NCBI GenBank assembly: GCA_040757575.1 | Contig: JBFLXA010000002.1 | Location: 62,001 to 126,000, forward strand | DNA from: PFJX01 sp040757575 | Lineage (GTDB): Bacteria; Pseudomonadota; Gammaproteobacteria; Burkholderiales; Thiobacillaceae | Reading direction: 5' to 3' | DNA: 64,000 bases | Shown here: positions 24,798 through 32,403 of the stretch, piece after piece | Position numbering within the stretch: the first letter of the stretch is position 1 | Layout of the letters: every line of letters begins with the position of its first letter | Notes under the pieces: model-generated | Database searches by the model: none | Told to the model about the DNA's origin: nothing | Seen by the model: the letters and a program-made list of their open reading frames with translations, nothing else | Made by a program: the position numbers and the translations under genes

Positions 24798-25331
24798 ATG
24801 TATACATGGAAGAGCTACTACATCATCCAGGCGGACTATCAGCACTGGGCCAACGAGGTGCTGTTTTCCGCCCTGGACCACTTGCAGGCCGATGCCATCG
24901 CCAGCGACCAGGGCCTGTTCTTCAAGAGCATCCACCATACCGTGGACCATATGCTGCTGGTGAGCCAAGTCTGGCTGGCCCGGCTGAAGGGGGAATCCAT
25001 GGCCGCCGACTTCAAGGTCATCCACCACCCGGACTGGCGGGAACTGAAGACCGCCCTGCGCAAGGAGGTCCGGCACCTGCAGGACTGGCTGTCCGCCCAG
25101 TCTGACGACTTCTTCGACACGGAATGCAGTTTCACCAGCAGCGACGGCAAGACCCGCCAGATGTGGGTGCGGGACGTGCTCGTGCACCTGTTCACCCACT
25201 ACGCCCACCACCGGGGCCAGGTGTCTGCCGCCGTCACCCATCTGGGAGGCCCCTGCCCGGAGATGGACTTCTACTACTACCGGCGGGAAATGGCCAAGCT
25301 CATGGCCGAGGCTCAGCAAGCAAAGGACTGA
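24798..25331 (+). CDS. DinB-like putative metalloenzyme
   Basis: A 177-residue four-helix-bundle protein of the DinB/DUF664 superfamily. Putative metal ligands are the conserved histidines: HHTVDHMLLVSQVW (about residues 44-57) and HLFTHYAHHRGQVSAAV (about 132-148), the classical DinB His triad. It opens YYIIQADYQHWANEVLFSAL. Some family members are thiol-dependent S-transferases, so closeness to gshAB is suggestive but no substrate is known. A GAGGAG-like site (AAAGAGGAGG) precedes the ATG. Its 3' end overlaps the convergent TlpA-like gene by 32 bases. Confidence 0.85.
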   Translation: MYTWKSYYIIQADYQHWANEVLFSALDHLQADAIASDQGLFFKSIHHTVDHMLLVSQVWLARLKGESMAADFKVIHHPDWRELKTALRKEVRHLQDWLSAQSDDFFDTECSFTSSDGKTRQMWVRDVLVHLFTHYAHHRGQVSAAVTHLGGPCPEMDFYYYRREMAKLMAEAQQAKD

Positions 25332-25806
25332 CCAGGTCTTCCAGCCTCCCGGCGTGGACCTGGCCGCTGATCTTGTGGCGGATGCGTCCCTGACGGTCCA
25401 CCACGAAGGAGGTAGGCAACCGGTCCACTCCGCCGAAAGCGGCCTGGGTGCCAGGCTGGGCCAGGGGCGCGGGGAAGCTGTAGGCCTCTTCGGCCATGAA
25501 GGCATCCACCTCCTGCTGGGTTTTATCCAGGCTGTAGGCGACAATCGCAAAGCCTTTCGCCTGGTTTTCCCGGTAGTAGGCCTCCATGGCCGGCATTTCG
25601 TGGCGGCAATAGGGGCACCAGGTGGCCCAGAAGTTCACCAGCACCACCTGGCCTTTCAGGGCTTGCAACTCCGGCGTGGCAGGCGCAGGCTGGTTCAGTT
25701 CGGTCACCCAGGCCGGGGGCCGGAACCAGACGTAGGCAATGAGCCCCAGCAGGATCAGGGTCACCGGGCTGGGAATGAATTTCTTGAGGAACGTGTGTGT
25801 CGGCAT
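25300..25806 (-). CDS. TlpA-like membrane-anchored thiol:disulfide oxidoreductase
   Basis: A 168-residue thioredoxin-fold protein anchored by an N-terminal helix (about 12-28, SPVTLILLGLIAYVWF), with the domain in the periplasm. The redox motif is WCPYC (Cys64, Cys67) within VVLVNFWATWCPYCRHEMPAM. The C-terminal cis-proline block is LPTSFVVDRQGRIRHKISG. This matches TlpA/ResA-type proteins that reduce disulfides, for example in cytochrome c maturation. It is convergent with the DinB-like gene and divergently overlaps the RlmL-like gene by 10 bases at the 5' ends. Confidence 0.9.
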   Translation of the reverse strand: MPTHTFLKKFIPSPVTLILLGLIAYVWFRPPAWVTELNQPAPATPELQALKGQVVLVNFWATWCPYCRHEMPAMEAYYRENQAKGFAIVAYSLDKTQQEVDAFMAEEAYSFPAPLAQPGTQAAFGGVDRLPTSFVVDRQGRIRHKISGQVHAGRLEDLVSPLLAEPRP

Positions 25807-27458
25807 CGGATAAACCCAAACGTAAGACCCTGGGCATCAAACCCCAGGGCGAGGAAACAACACAAGGGACAACGCCGCCCCGGGATAAATTCCGCGCCCC
25901 GGTGCGGGGCCGGCATCTGCCCGGCACGGCCCGGGTGCGGGTGAAATCCGAAGCCCCCGCCGATAATCCCAAGGCCAAGGCGGATTCAGCCCGGCCCCGG
26001 CGTGACAAGCGCACCGACGAACGTCCTTCACCCCGGCCGGACGAGCGTTCTTCGTCCCGCCCGGACCGCTCCCAGGAGCGCCGCCGGGAGCCCCCCTACG
26101 ACGGCCCGCGCAAGTCACCTCGGCAAGGGAGGGGCGAGGCCCCCTACCGTGACCGGGCCCCAGAGCGGGACGATGACGCCCCCCGCTCCGACCGGCCGCG
26201 CCGGGAAACCCGCAGCCCGGACTTCGAATCTGGCCCCCGCCGCCGCCCCCGGCCCCAGGACGAGGCCTCCGCTTCCGCGTCCCGAACCGGCCGGGCCCCA
26301 GTAGGCGAGGCTTTCTTCGTCCCCTGCCCCAAGGGCCTGGAACAGGAACTGGTGGCCGAACTGGGGGAAATGGGCATCGAGGGCGCCCGCCCTGCCCCAG
26401 GCGGCGCAGCCTTCCGAGGCGAACTCATCGACGCCTGGAAAGCCAACCTCTGGAGCCGTCTGGCGGTGCGGGTGCTCTGGCGGGTGGGGGAAGGCCCCTA
26501 CCGGCAGGAATCGGACCTCTACGACGGCGCCCTGAAAGTTGACTGGCCGGACCTGTTCGATGTGTCCCGCACCATCGCCGTCCACACCATCGCCCGCCAC
26601 AGCGACCTGAAAAGCCTCAACTTCGCCAGCCTGAAGATCAAGGACGCTGTCTGCGACCGCTTCCGCCAGGTTCAGGACGAGCGCCCCAGCGTGGACACCC
26701 GCACCCCGGACGTGCCCCTGGTGCTGTATCTCACCGAAGACCGCTACAGCCTGTACATCGACCTCACCGGCGAGCCCCTCAACCGCCGGGGCTTCCGGGT
26801 GGAGCCCGCCCCCGCTCCGTTGAACGAGAACCTGGCGGCAGGATTGTTGCGCCTGTCTGGCTGGCGCCCCGGCACCCCTTTCTTCGACCCCATGATGGGG
26901 GGTGGCACCCTGCTCATCGAAGCGGCCATGATGTGGCTCAACCGGGCCCCGGGCCTGCGGCGACATTTCGCCTTCGAAAACCTGAGAAGCTTCCGCAACA
27001 TCGAGTGGCAACGCCTGCGCAAGGACGCCGAAGCCGCCGCCCACGACCCGGAACCCCTGCCCATCTTCGGCTGCGACATCGACCCGGCCATGGTCCGGGC
27101 CGCCGGCCTAAACCTGAAGGCCGCCGGCCTGCTGGACTGGGTGGAACTGCTGGAAGCGGATTTCCTGGACGTGGACGCGCCCCCCACGGACCCGGGCGTC
27201 ATTGTCACCAACCCGCCCTACGGCGTGCGCCTCTCCCTCGATGACCAGGCCACGTTCTACAAGAACCTGGGAGACCTGCTGAAACGCAGCTACCCGGGCT
27301 GGTCCGCCTTCTTCATCACCGCCGACGAGGCCTTTCCCAAGACCATCGGCCTCTCCGCCAGCCGCCGTACTCCCCTGTTCAACGGCCCCCTGGAATGTCG
27401 CTTCTATGAATACAGGGTGGTGGCAGGCTCGAATCGGCGCGAACGCCCCCAAGAATAA
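25797..27458 (+). CDS. RlmL-like rRNA guanine-N2 methyltransferase with basic N-terminal extension
   Basis: Class I SAM-dependent methyltransferase of the THUMP-UPF0020 type, related to the N-terminal half of E. coli RlmKL, which modifies 23S rRNA G2445. It has 553 residues. A low-complexity Arg/Asp/Pro-rich extension (about 1-165) is followed by a THUMP domain (about 170-280, FFVPCPKGLEQELVAELGEMGI). The methyltransferase domain has TPFFDPMMGGGTLLIEAAM and the catalytic VTNPPYGVRL. The charged extension is not part of the enzyme core and may bind RNA. The GTG start overlaps the divergent TlpA gene. A terminator-like hairpin lies about 100 bases downstream. Confidence 0.88.
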   Translation: MSASDKPKRKTLGIKPQGEETTQGTTPPRDKFRAPVRGRHLPGTARVRVKSEAPADNPKAKADSARPRRDKRTDERPSPRPDERSSSRPDRSQERRREPPYDGPRKSPRQGRGEAPYRDRAPERDDDAPRSDRPRRETRSPDFESGPRRRPRPQDEASASASRTGRAPVGEAFFVPCPKGLEQELVAELGEMGIEGARPAPGGAAFRGELIDAWKANLWSRLAVRVLWRVGEGPYRQESDLYDGALKVDWPDLFDVSRTIAVHTIARHSDLKSLNFASLKIKDAVCDRFRQVQDERPSVDTRTPDVPLVLYLTEDRYSLYIDLTGEPLNRRGFRVEPAPAPLNENLAAGLLRLSGWRPGTPFFDPMMGGGTLLIEAAMMWLNRAPGLRRHFAFENLRSFRNIEWQRLRKDAEAAAHDPEPLPIFGCDIDPAMVRAAGLNLKAAGLLDWVELLEADFLDVDAPPTDPGVIVTNPPYGVRLSLDDQATFYKNLGDLLKRSYPGWSAFFITADEAFPKTIGLSASRRTPLFNGPLECRFYEYRVVAGSNRRERPQE

Positions 27459-27470
27459 TTTACACGCGTC

Positions 27471-27538
27471 ACCCCGGCCTAGGCCGGGGTCCAAAGGTTT
27501 CACCCACATTAACGCTGGATACCGGCTTTCGCCGGTAT
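27471..27538 (+). repeat. Two palindromic intergenic repeats
   Basis: ACCCCGGCCT/AGGCCGGGGT at 27471-27490 is a perfect 20-bp palindrome. ATACCGGC-TTTC-GCCGGTAT at 27519-27538 is an 8-bp stem with a TTTC loop. The second sits in the CTGGATACCGGCTTTCGCCG context typical of a repeat family dispersed in many proteobacterial genomes. Both lie downstream of the RlmL-like gene. Confidence 0.75.
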
Positions 27539-27560
27539 GGCGGCAAGTTAATGCTCACTG

Positions 27561-27588
27561 GGCCGCATCCATAAGCGGCCGGGTTTTT
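27561..27588 (+). terminator. Candidate intrinsic terminator after the RlmL-like gene
   Basis: GGCCGC and GCGGCC (27561-27580) form a six-base GC stem around ATCCATAA, followed by GGG and five T (27584-27588). It is placed between the RlmL-like gene and the cytochrome c gene. Confidence 0.5.
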
Positions 27589-27644
27589 CCGCAATTTTTA
27601 TTGTGGGAAAATAGTTCCATTCCAACCCATCGAAAGCCTGCCCC

Positions 27645-28064
27645 ATGACCCCGAACAAAACCCTCCTGACCCTGGCCTTATTGTCCCTGTTGAGCGCCTG
27701 CGGCGGAAAGGAAGAACCCCAGGCCCCCGCCGTCCCTGAAGCCGCCGTGGAGGCCGCCCCGGCCGATGCCGGCGCCATGCCCGCCCAGGAAGCCCCGGCC
27801 GAACCCGCCGCAGCGGAAAGCGGTGATATGGTGGATGCCTCCAGCCTCTACGCCAAACGTTGCGCCAGCTGCCATGGCGACATGGCCCAGGGCGTGGCGG
27901 GCAACCCGGCCCTGGACAAACTGGCTGCCAAGGACATCCAGAGCAAGCTGGAGGCCTACCGCGCCGGCCAGCAGGCTGGCCCCAAGAGCGCCATCATGAT
28001 CCCCATAGCCAAAAACCTGACGGATGAACAGATCGCCGCACTGGCCCAATACCTGGGAAGCTGA
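27645..28064 (+). CDS. Class I cytochrome c lipoprotein
   Basis: A 139-residue periplasmic monohaem cytochrome c. The lipobox LLSAC (Cys19) suggests anchoring to a membrane by lipid. A flexible Ala/Pro/Glu linker runs to about residue 60. The haem-binding CASCH is at 73-77, in LYAKRCASCHGDMAQG. The distal ligand is probably a methionine in SAIMIPIAKNL, followed by LTDEQIAALAQYLGS, a typical c5/c553-type C-terminal helix. It should act as an electron shuttle to a terminal oxidase or reductase; the partner is not nearby. A strong terminator follows. Confidence 0.9.
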   Translation: MTPNKTLLTLALLSLLSACGGKEEPQAPAVPEAAVEAAPADAGAMPAQEAPAEPAAAESGDMVDASSLYAKRCASCHGDMAQGVAGNPALDKLAAKDIQSKLEAYRAGQQAGPKSAIMIPIAKNLTDEQIAALAQYLGS

Positions 28065-28082
28065 GTTCCTGACTCACACGAC

Positions 28083-28107
28083 AAGGCCCGCTTATGCGGG
28101 CCTTTGT
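28083..28107 (+). terminator. Intrinsic terminator after the cytochrome c gene
   Basis: AAGGCCCGC-TTAT-GCGGGCCTT is a nine-base stem with a four-base loop, ending in TTTGTT. It lies 19 bases past the cytochrome stop. The stem flanked by A on the left could also serve the convergent hydrolase gene. Confidence 0.85.
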
Positions 28108-28178
28108 TATTCCAGCACGATTGCTTGTGGGTTCTTGGGCTTCGTCTGTGTTCGCCTCATATCGGACGGCTAGGAAGA

Positions 28179-29045
28179 TCAACTCTCGGGCCGGTTCTTG
28201 TTGAAAATACCGACATCAAGGAGGAAGTCATCAAAGACTTTTCCCCAAACGGGAATCCCATCTCTTTCTAGAAGAATGTTATGCGCCCTAGACCCAAATG
28301 GCGGTTGCACCACTAGCTTACCCTTGCCGCCATTCCCCTCAAAAGCTGCAAACCACATTCGAGCTACCTTTGGTGAGAAGTAGTCATCGTCTTCCACGTA
28401 ATGCCAGAGCACAGGAACATCAATATTTTTTGCGTACTCGCCAATTGCATTAGCCAATGCCTCTGCATGGCAAGGGTACCCGGGTGTTTTCTTTGGCTGA
28501 CCACCTCTGCCGCCCGAAAAATTAGCCACCATAATGAGGCCGTTGGGTTTTGTATTAGCGGCTGCGAGTGAAGCTATCCCCCCTGCCGACTGTCCCACCA
28601 GAATCATCTTGCTACCGTCGATGTATGGAAGCTTCGATGCGTATCTCATTGACGCAAGGATGTCTTCTGCGGCCCGCATGCTCCCCTCATAGAAGCGCGG
28701 TTGGGAGCTTGAACAGCCTCCGTAGCCCCCAACGTACTTGCCTCCAGTCACACCAAATCCTCTGCGTACTGGGACAACGACTGCGAATCCCCGAGCAACA
28801 AGTGCCTCAGTCAAATGGGGTTGTCGCCAATAGCCATATCTCCCCCTTGCAGAAGCATTTGATGGCTCGCCGTGACTGACAATTACAGACGGGAATGGCC
28901 CTGGGCCATCGGGACGAAAAACTGTTGCCACCAATGACACGTCTGCCCCGTCTACAGGTATCGATACTACTTCCTCGACCATTTCAATGGCCTTACTAGG
29001 CATGCTGATTAGAAGCAGTCCGGCGACAATCAGAGTTCGTATCAC
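28179..29045 (-). CDS. Secreted alpha/beta hydrolase, dienelactone-hydrolase-like
   Basis: A 288-residue exported alpha/beta hydrolase. The signal peptide ends LLISMPSKA^IEMV. The nucleophile elbow is GQSAGG with Ser153. The oxyanion strand is PFPSVIVSHGEPS at about 50-62. The acid is probably in WHYVEDDDYF, and SRAHNILLE supplies the catalytic His. This matches the dienelactone hydrolase/acetyl-esterase-like group, but the substrate is unknown. The GTG start has GGAGGAGAG five bases upstream. Base composition is far less GC-rich than flanking genes (A/T-ending codons are common), a sign of horizontal transfer. It has no operon partner. Confidence 0.85.
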   Translation of the reverse strand: MIRTLIVAGLLLISMPSKAIEMVEEVVSIPVDGADVSLVATVFRPDGPGPFPSVIVSHGEPSNASARGRYGYWRQPHLTEALVARGFAVVVPVRRGFGVTGGKYVGGYGGCSSSQPRFYEGSMRAAEDILASMRYASKLPYIDGSKMILVGQSAGGIASLAAANTKPNGLIMVANFSGGRGGQPKKTPGYPCHAEALANAIGEYAKNIDVPVLWHYVEDDDYFSPKVARMWFAAFEGNGGKGKLVVQPPFGSRAHNILLERDGIPVWGKVFDDFLLDVGIFNKNRPES

Positions 29046-29185
29046 GTTGTCTCTCCTCCATCTGATGGGTAACGGTTAGTTATACATAGAGACAATAATT
29101 CAAATATTTTTGGTGTTTCAACCAAGTGCATGAACGTCCGGGTTAGGTTCATTACTGCCCTTGCAGAACCTCCATTCGCAGTTTC

Positions 29186-29629
29186 TCACTGGGCCGCCAA
29201 CATATTGACCAGCCGTAACAAAGCAGCCTCCAGGTTGTCTTTCGCTCCAGGACTGAGGGCTTGGCCCAACTCAAACCCATAGCCCCGGATGGCCATGATC
29301 CATGTGGACTTGGGAGGGGTGACGCCTACCCGTTCACAGGCCGCCAGTACCGCCTCCGGGGAAATGGCATGACTGGTGTGGGCGAGCCCCGTGGCCGGGC
29401 CTACAGGGCGAAACGCGTAGGGCGCCGGGCCGGATACGGCGGCATCCACGAACACCACCTGCTCCCGCCCCGACAGGTCCAGGGCGTATTCCACCTGAAG
29501 CTGGAAATCCGTCAGCAGTTCCACGCCCGGCAGGTTCAGGGCCGCCAGGCGTTCGATGCATAAGGGGCCCAGGGCGTCGTCGCCCCGGCTGGGGTTGCCG
29601 ATCCCTATGACCAGTATCGGCGCGGTCAC
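29186..29629 (-). CDS. hoxW: Hydrogenase maturation endopeptidase HoxW
   Basis: A 147-residue nickel-dependent protease of the HycI/HoxW family. It clips the C-terminal tail of the hydrogenase large subunit after nickel insertion. The opening ILVIGIGNPSRGDDALGPLCIERL contains the conserved nickel-binding acidic residue in the GNPSRGDDALG box. The second acidic site is TDFQLQVEYALDL, and the third ligand is probably His in TSHAISPEAV. It overlaps hoxH by four bases as the last gene of hoxFUYHW, and its natural substrate is encoded immediately upstream. Confidence 0.93.
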   Translation of the reverse strand: MTAPILVIGIGNPSRGDDALGPLCIERLAALNLPGVELLTDFQLQVEYALDLSGREQVVFVDAAVSGPAPYAFRPVGPATGLAHTSHAISPEAVLAACERVGVTPPKSTWIMAIRGYGFELGQALSPGAKDNLEAALLRLVNMLAAQ

Positions 29630-31113
29630 ACGCTCCGGCTTTCAAGAGTGTCGACGATCTGGCCTGAGGCATCCACCAATTCCACCGCCAGGGGCATCTT
29701 GCCCAGGGCGTGGGTGGCGCAGGAGAGGCAGGGGTCGAAGGCGCGGATGGCCACTTCAATGTGGTTGAGCAAGCCTTCGGTGAGTTGCCGGCCGTCCAGG
29801 TGCTGGCGCGCCACCACCCGGATGGATTCATTCATGGCCTGGTTGTTGTGGGTGGTGGAGACGATGAGGTTGCAGCGTTCCACCAGGTCGTCCTCGTTCA
29901 CCGTGTAATCGTGGATGAGGGTGCCCCGGGGGGCTTCGATGACGCCCACGCCCCGGGCCTGGCGTTCCCCTTTTACCAGCAGGTCGTCGCCCAGCAGGTC
30001 GTCGTCGTGGAGCAGGTCCTTGATGGTTTCGGCGGCGTGGAGCAGTTCGATCATCCGTGCCCAGTGGGTGCCCAGGGTGGCCCGGGCCGCACCGCCGTCG
30101 TGGAAGGCCAGGAAATCCCGGCGTGCGTGGTCGGCGAAGGGGGTGGGAATGAAGTCGCACTGGGTCACCCGACTGAGGGGGCCCACCCGGTACCAGCCCG
30201 CTTCCGGTCCCCAGGCGTTGAAATAGGGAAACTTCATGTAGGACCAGGCCTTCACTTCCTCGGTGATGAAATCCCCGTAGTTTTCGTAGGCCAGATGGTC
30301 GAACAGTGTCTCCCCCTGGAGGCTGCGGGCCCGCAGGCCTCCGTGGTACAGGTCCATGGCCCCGTCCGGCCCCACCAGGGTGAGGCTGTGGGCGGCAAAG
30401 CTGCCGAAGGCCTCGTAGAGGGCCAGGTCCTGCTCGAACAGTTGCCGGGCCAGGGCCACCGCCTCCCGGCCCCAGGCGATGGCCTGGTAGGCGTCTTTCA
30501 AGAGGTATTCCCGCTCATCCCGGCTGAGGTTCTTGTTCACGCCCCCGGGCACGGCGCTGGTGCCGTGGACCCGCTTGCCGGCGGTGACACGGATGACTTC
30601 CTGGCCGAACTTGCGCAGCAGCACGCCCTTCTTCGCCACGTCCGGGTAAGCCTGGGCCACGCCGACGATATTGCGCCGGGCCACGTCGGAGTCGAAGCCG
30701 AACAGCAGGTCCGGGGAGGACAGGTGGAAGAAATGCAGGGCGTGGGATTGCAGGATCTGGCCGTAGTGCATGAGGCGGCGCAGTTTCTCCGCCGTGGGCG
30801 TGAGGACGTGGGCACCGATAATCTGGTCCATGGCCTTGGCCGCCGCCAGGTGGTGGGAGACGGGGCAGATGCCGCACAGGCGCTGCACCATCACCGGCAC
30901 TTCCCAATAGGGCCGGCCCTGGATGAATTTCTCGAAGCCCCGGAATTCGACGATGTGCAGCCGGGCCTGCTGCACCCGGTCCTGGTCGTCCAGGAGCAGG
31001 GTCACCTTGCCGTGGCCTTCCACCCGGGAGATGGGGTCGATGGCAACACGGCGGAGAGGAGGTTCGCTCCCTTTCCCGGAGGGGGAGGAGAAATGTTTGC
31101 CGGGTTCAGTCAT
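29626..31113 (-). CDS. hoxH: NAD-reducing hydrogenase large subunit HoxH
   Basis: Carries the NiFe active site of a cytoplasmic group 3d bidirectional hydrogenase. It has 495 residues. The N-terminal L1 cysteine motif is RLCGICPVSHH at about 70-80. The C-terminal L2 motif is DPCLSCATH. The tail after His (ALGKMPLAVELVDASGQI...) is the piece HoxW removes. Also typical are RVEGHGKVTLLLDDQDRVQQARLHIVEFRGFEKF and the internal RGTLIHDY. All four active-site cysteines are present, so the enzyme should be functional. It overlaps hoxY by eight bases. Confidence 0.96.
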   Translation of the reverse strand: MTEPGKHFSSPSGKGSEPPLRRVAIDPISRVEGHGKVTLLLDDQDRVQQARLHIVEFRGFEKFIQGRPYWEVPVMVQRLCGICPVSHHLAAAKAMDQIIGAHVLTPTAEKLRRLMHYGQILQSHALHFFHLSSPDLLFGFDSDVARRNIVGVAQAYPDVAKKGVLLRKFGQEVIRVTAGKRVHGTSAVPGGVNKNLSRDEREYLLKDAYQAIAWGREAVALARQLFEQDLALYEAFGSFAAHSLTLVGPDGAMDLYHGGLRARSLQGETLFDHLAYENYGDFITEEVKAWSYMKFPYFNAWGPEAGWYRVGPLSRVTQCDFIPTPFADHARRDFLAFHDGGAARATLGTHWARMIELLHAAETIKDLLHDDDLLGDDLLVKGERQARGVGVIEAPRGTLIHDYTVNEDDLVERCNLIVSTTHNNQAMNESIRVVARQHLDGRQLTEGLLNHIEVAIRAFDPCLSCATHALGKMPLAVELVDASGQIVDTLESRSV

Positions 31114-31651
31114 AGCTGATCAATCCATGTCCCAGGGTGGGCTCCCGGCCATTGGCCAGGTCCAGCAACACGCTCCAGATGGCGTCGGCGCTGGGGGGAC
31201 AGCCGGGGATGTAATAGTCCACCTTCAACACTTCGTGGATGGGGTGGACCTTGTCTAGGGGCAAGGGCAGTTCCGGGTCGTTGGGGATGAGGCCGTGGCC
31301 GGTACCCTGGCCGGTCAGATAGACCTCGTTGAGGCAGGCCCCCAGATCCAGGTGGTTGCGCTGGGCAGGCAGGCCGCCGGTGACGGCGCAGGCCCCCAGG
31401 GCCACCAGGGTCTTGCAGTTGGCGCGGAACTCCCGCAACACGTGGACGTTTTCTGCATTGCAGACGCCGCCTTCGATGAGACCGATGTCGCAGGGGCCGC
31501 ACTGCTTGATATCGGTGAGCGGGGAGCGGTCGAACTCCGCCAGTTCGAGCAATTCGAACAGGCGCTCGTCGATATCCAGTAAGGACATGTGGCAGCCGAA
31601 GCAGCCTGCCAGGGAGGTGGTGGCGATTCGGAGTTTGCGCGGGGGGATCAT
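31106..31651 (-). CDS. hoxY: NAD-reducing hydrogenase small subunit HoxY
   Basis: Small electron-transfer subunit that pairs with HoxH and holds one proximal [4Fe-4S] cluster. It has 181 residues from the ATG at 31651, which overlaps the hoxU stop (ATGA); a further in-frame ATG at 31666 is possible. Cluster ligands are the cysteines in AGCFGCHMSLLDID near the N-terminus, LGACAVTGG at about 90 and YYIPGCPPSADAIW near the end. This is the shortened small-subunit form without the extra C-terminal clusters, as expected for group 3. Confidence 0.94.
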   Translation of the reverse strand: MIPPRKLRIATTSLAGCFGCHMSLLDIDERLFELLELAEFDRSPLTDIKQCGPCDIGLIEGGVCNAENVHVLREFRANCKTLVALGACAVTGGLPAQRNHLDLGACLNEVYLTGQGTGHGLIPNDPELPLPLDKVHPIHEVLKVDYYIPGCPPSADAIWSVLLDLANGREPTLGHGLISYD

Positions 31652-32403
31652 GGTTCCGCCTCGCAACTTTCACAGTGCCCGCCGGGGGCCTTGCCGGGGC
31701 GCGGCGCATCTGCCAATGCCTGGGCGCCGATGGGCTGGGCATCGAACCGACGCTGGCCGATGGGCTGGGCAAAACCCACCCGCTTCTTCAGGATCACCCC
31801 CACTGGGCAGACCTCCATCGCCTTGTCTGCAAGCGCAATGTCCGTATCCACCAGCTTGCCGGAGGCGGCATTGACGATGAGGTGTTTGTCGATGCCCCGA
31901 CCGGAGAGGGCGAACACGCATTTGCCGTCCACCTCGCAGGAGGCCCGCACGCACAGTTCACAAAGAATGCAGCGGTTGAAATCCAGCAGGATGTCCGGGT
32001 GGGAGGCGTCCACGGGCCGGTCCGGGAAGAAGTGGCGGAAGCCGGCGGTCATCACCCCCAGGTCGTAGCCCAGGGCCTGGAGTGTGCAATTGCCGCTCTT
32101 CTCGCAGGAAGGACAGAAGTGGTTGCCCTCGGCGAACAGCATCTGCACCAGGGTCTGGCGCAGGGCTTTCATTTCGGCGGTGTCGCTTTCCACCTTCAGG
32201 CCCGCCTGGGCGGGCTGGGTGCAGCCGGTGACGGTACGCCCATTGACGGTGCAGGTGCATACCTTGCAACTGCCGTGGGGCTTGAACTCCGGGTGGTAGC
32301 ACAGGTGGGGGATGTAGCGCCCGGCGCTCAAGGCAGCCTGCACCACGGTCTGGCCGGGCTCGAAGGGGACTTCCTGGCCGTCTAGGAGGAAGGTGTCGGT
32401 CAT
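31648..32403 (-). CDS. hoxU: NAD-reducing hydrogenase diaphorase subunit HoxU
   Basis: A 251-residue iron-sulfur subunit homologous to the N-terminal part of NuoG. It relays electrons between HoxF and HoxY. The 2Fe-2S ligands are HLCYHPEF, GSCKVCTCTVNG and TGCTQPAQ (about 34-70). HFCPSCEKSGNCTLQ (about 98-112) is the C/H-type [4Fe-4S] site, and CILCELCVRASCEVDG (about 148-163) with EVCPVGVILKK is the ferredoxin-like site. It overlaps both hoxF and hoxY in ATGA. A longer upstream open frame is a shadow of hoxF. Confidence 0.95.
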   Translation of the reverse strand: MTDTFLLDGQEVPFEPGQTVVQAALSAGRYIPHLCYHPEFKPHGSCKVCTCTVNGRTVTGCTQPAQAGLKVESDTAEMKALRQTLVQMLFAEGNHFCPSCEKSGNCTLQALGYDLGVMTAGFRHFFPDRPVDASHPDILLDFNRCILCELCVRASCEVDGKCVFALSGRGIDKHLIVNAASGKLVDTDIALADKAMEVCPVGVILKKRVGFAQPIGQRRFDAQPIGAQALADAPRPGKAPGGHCESCEAEP

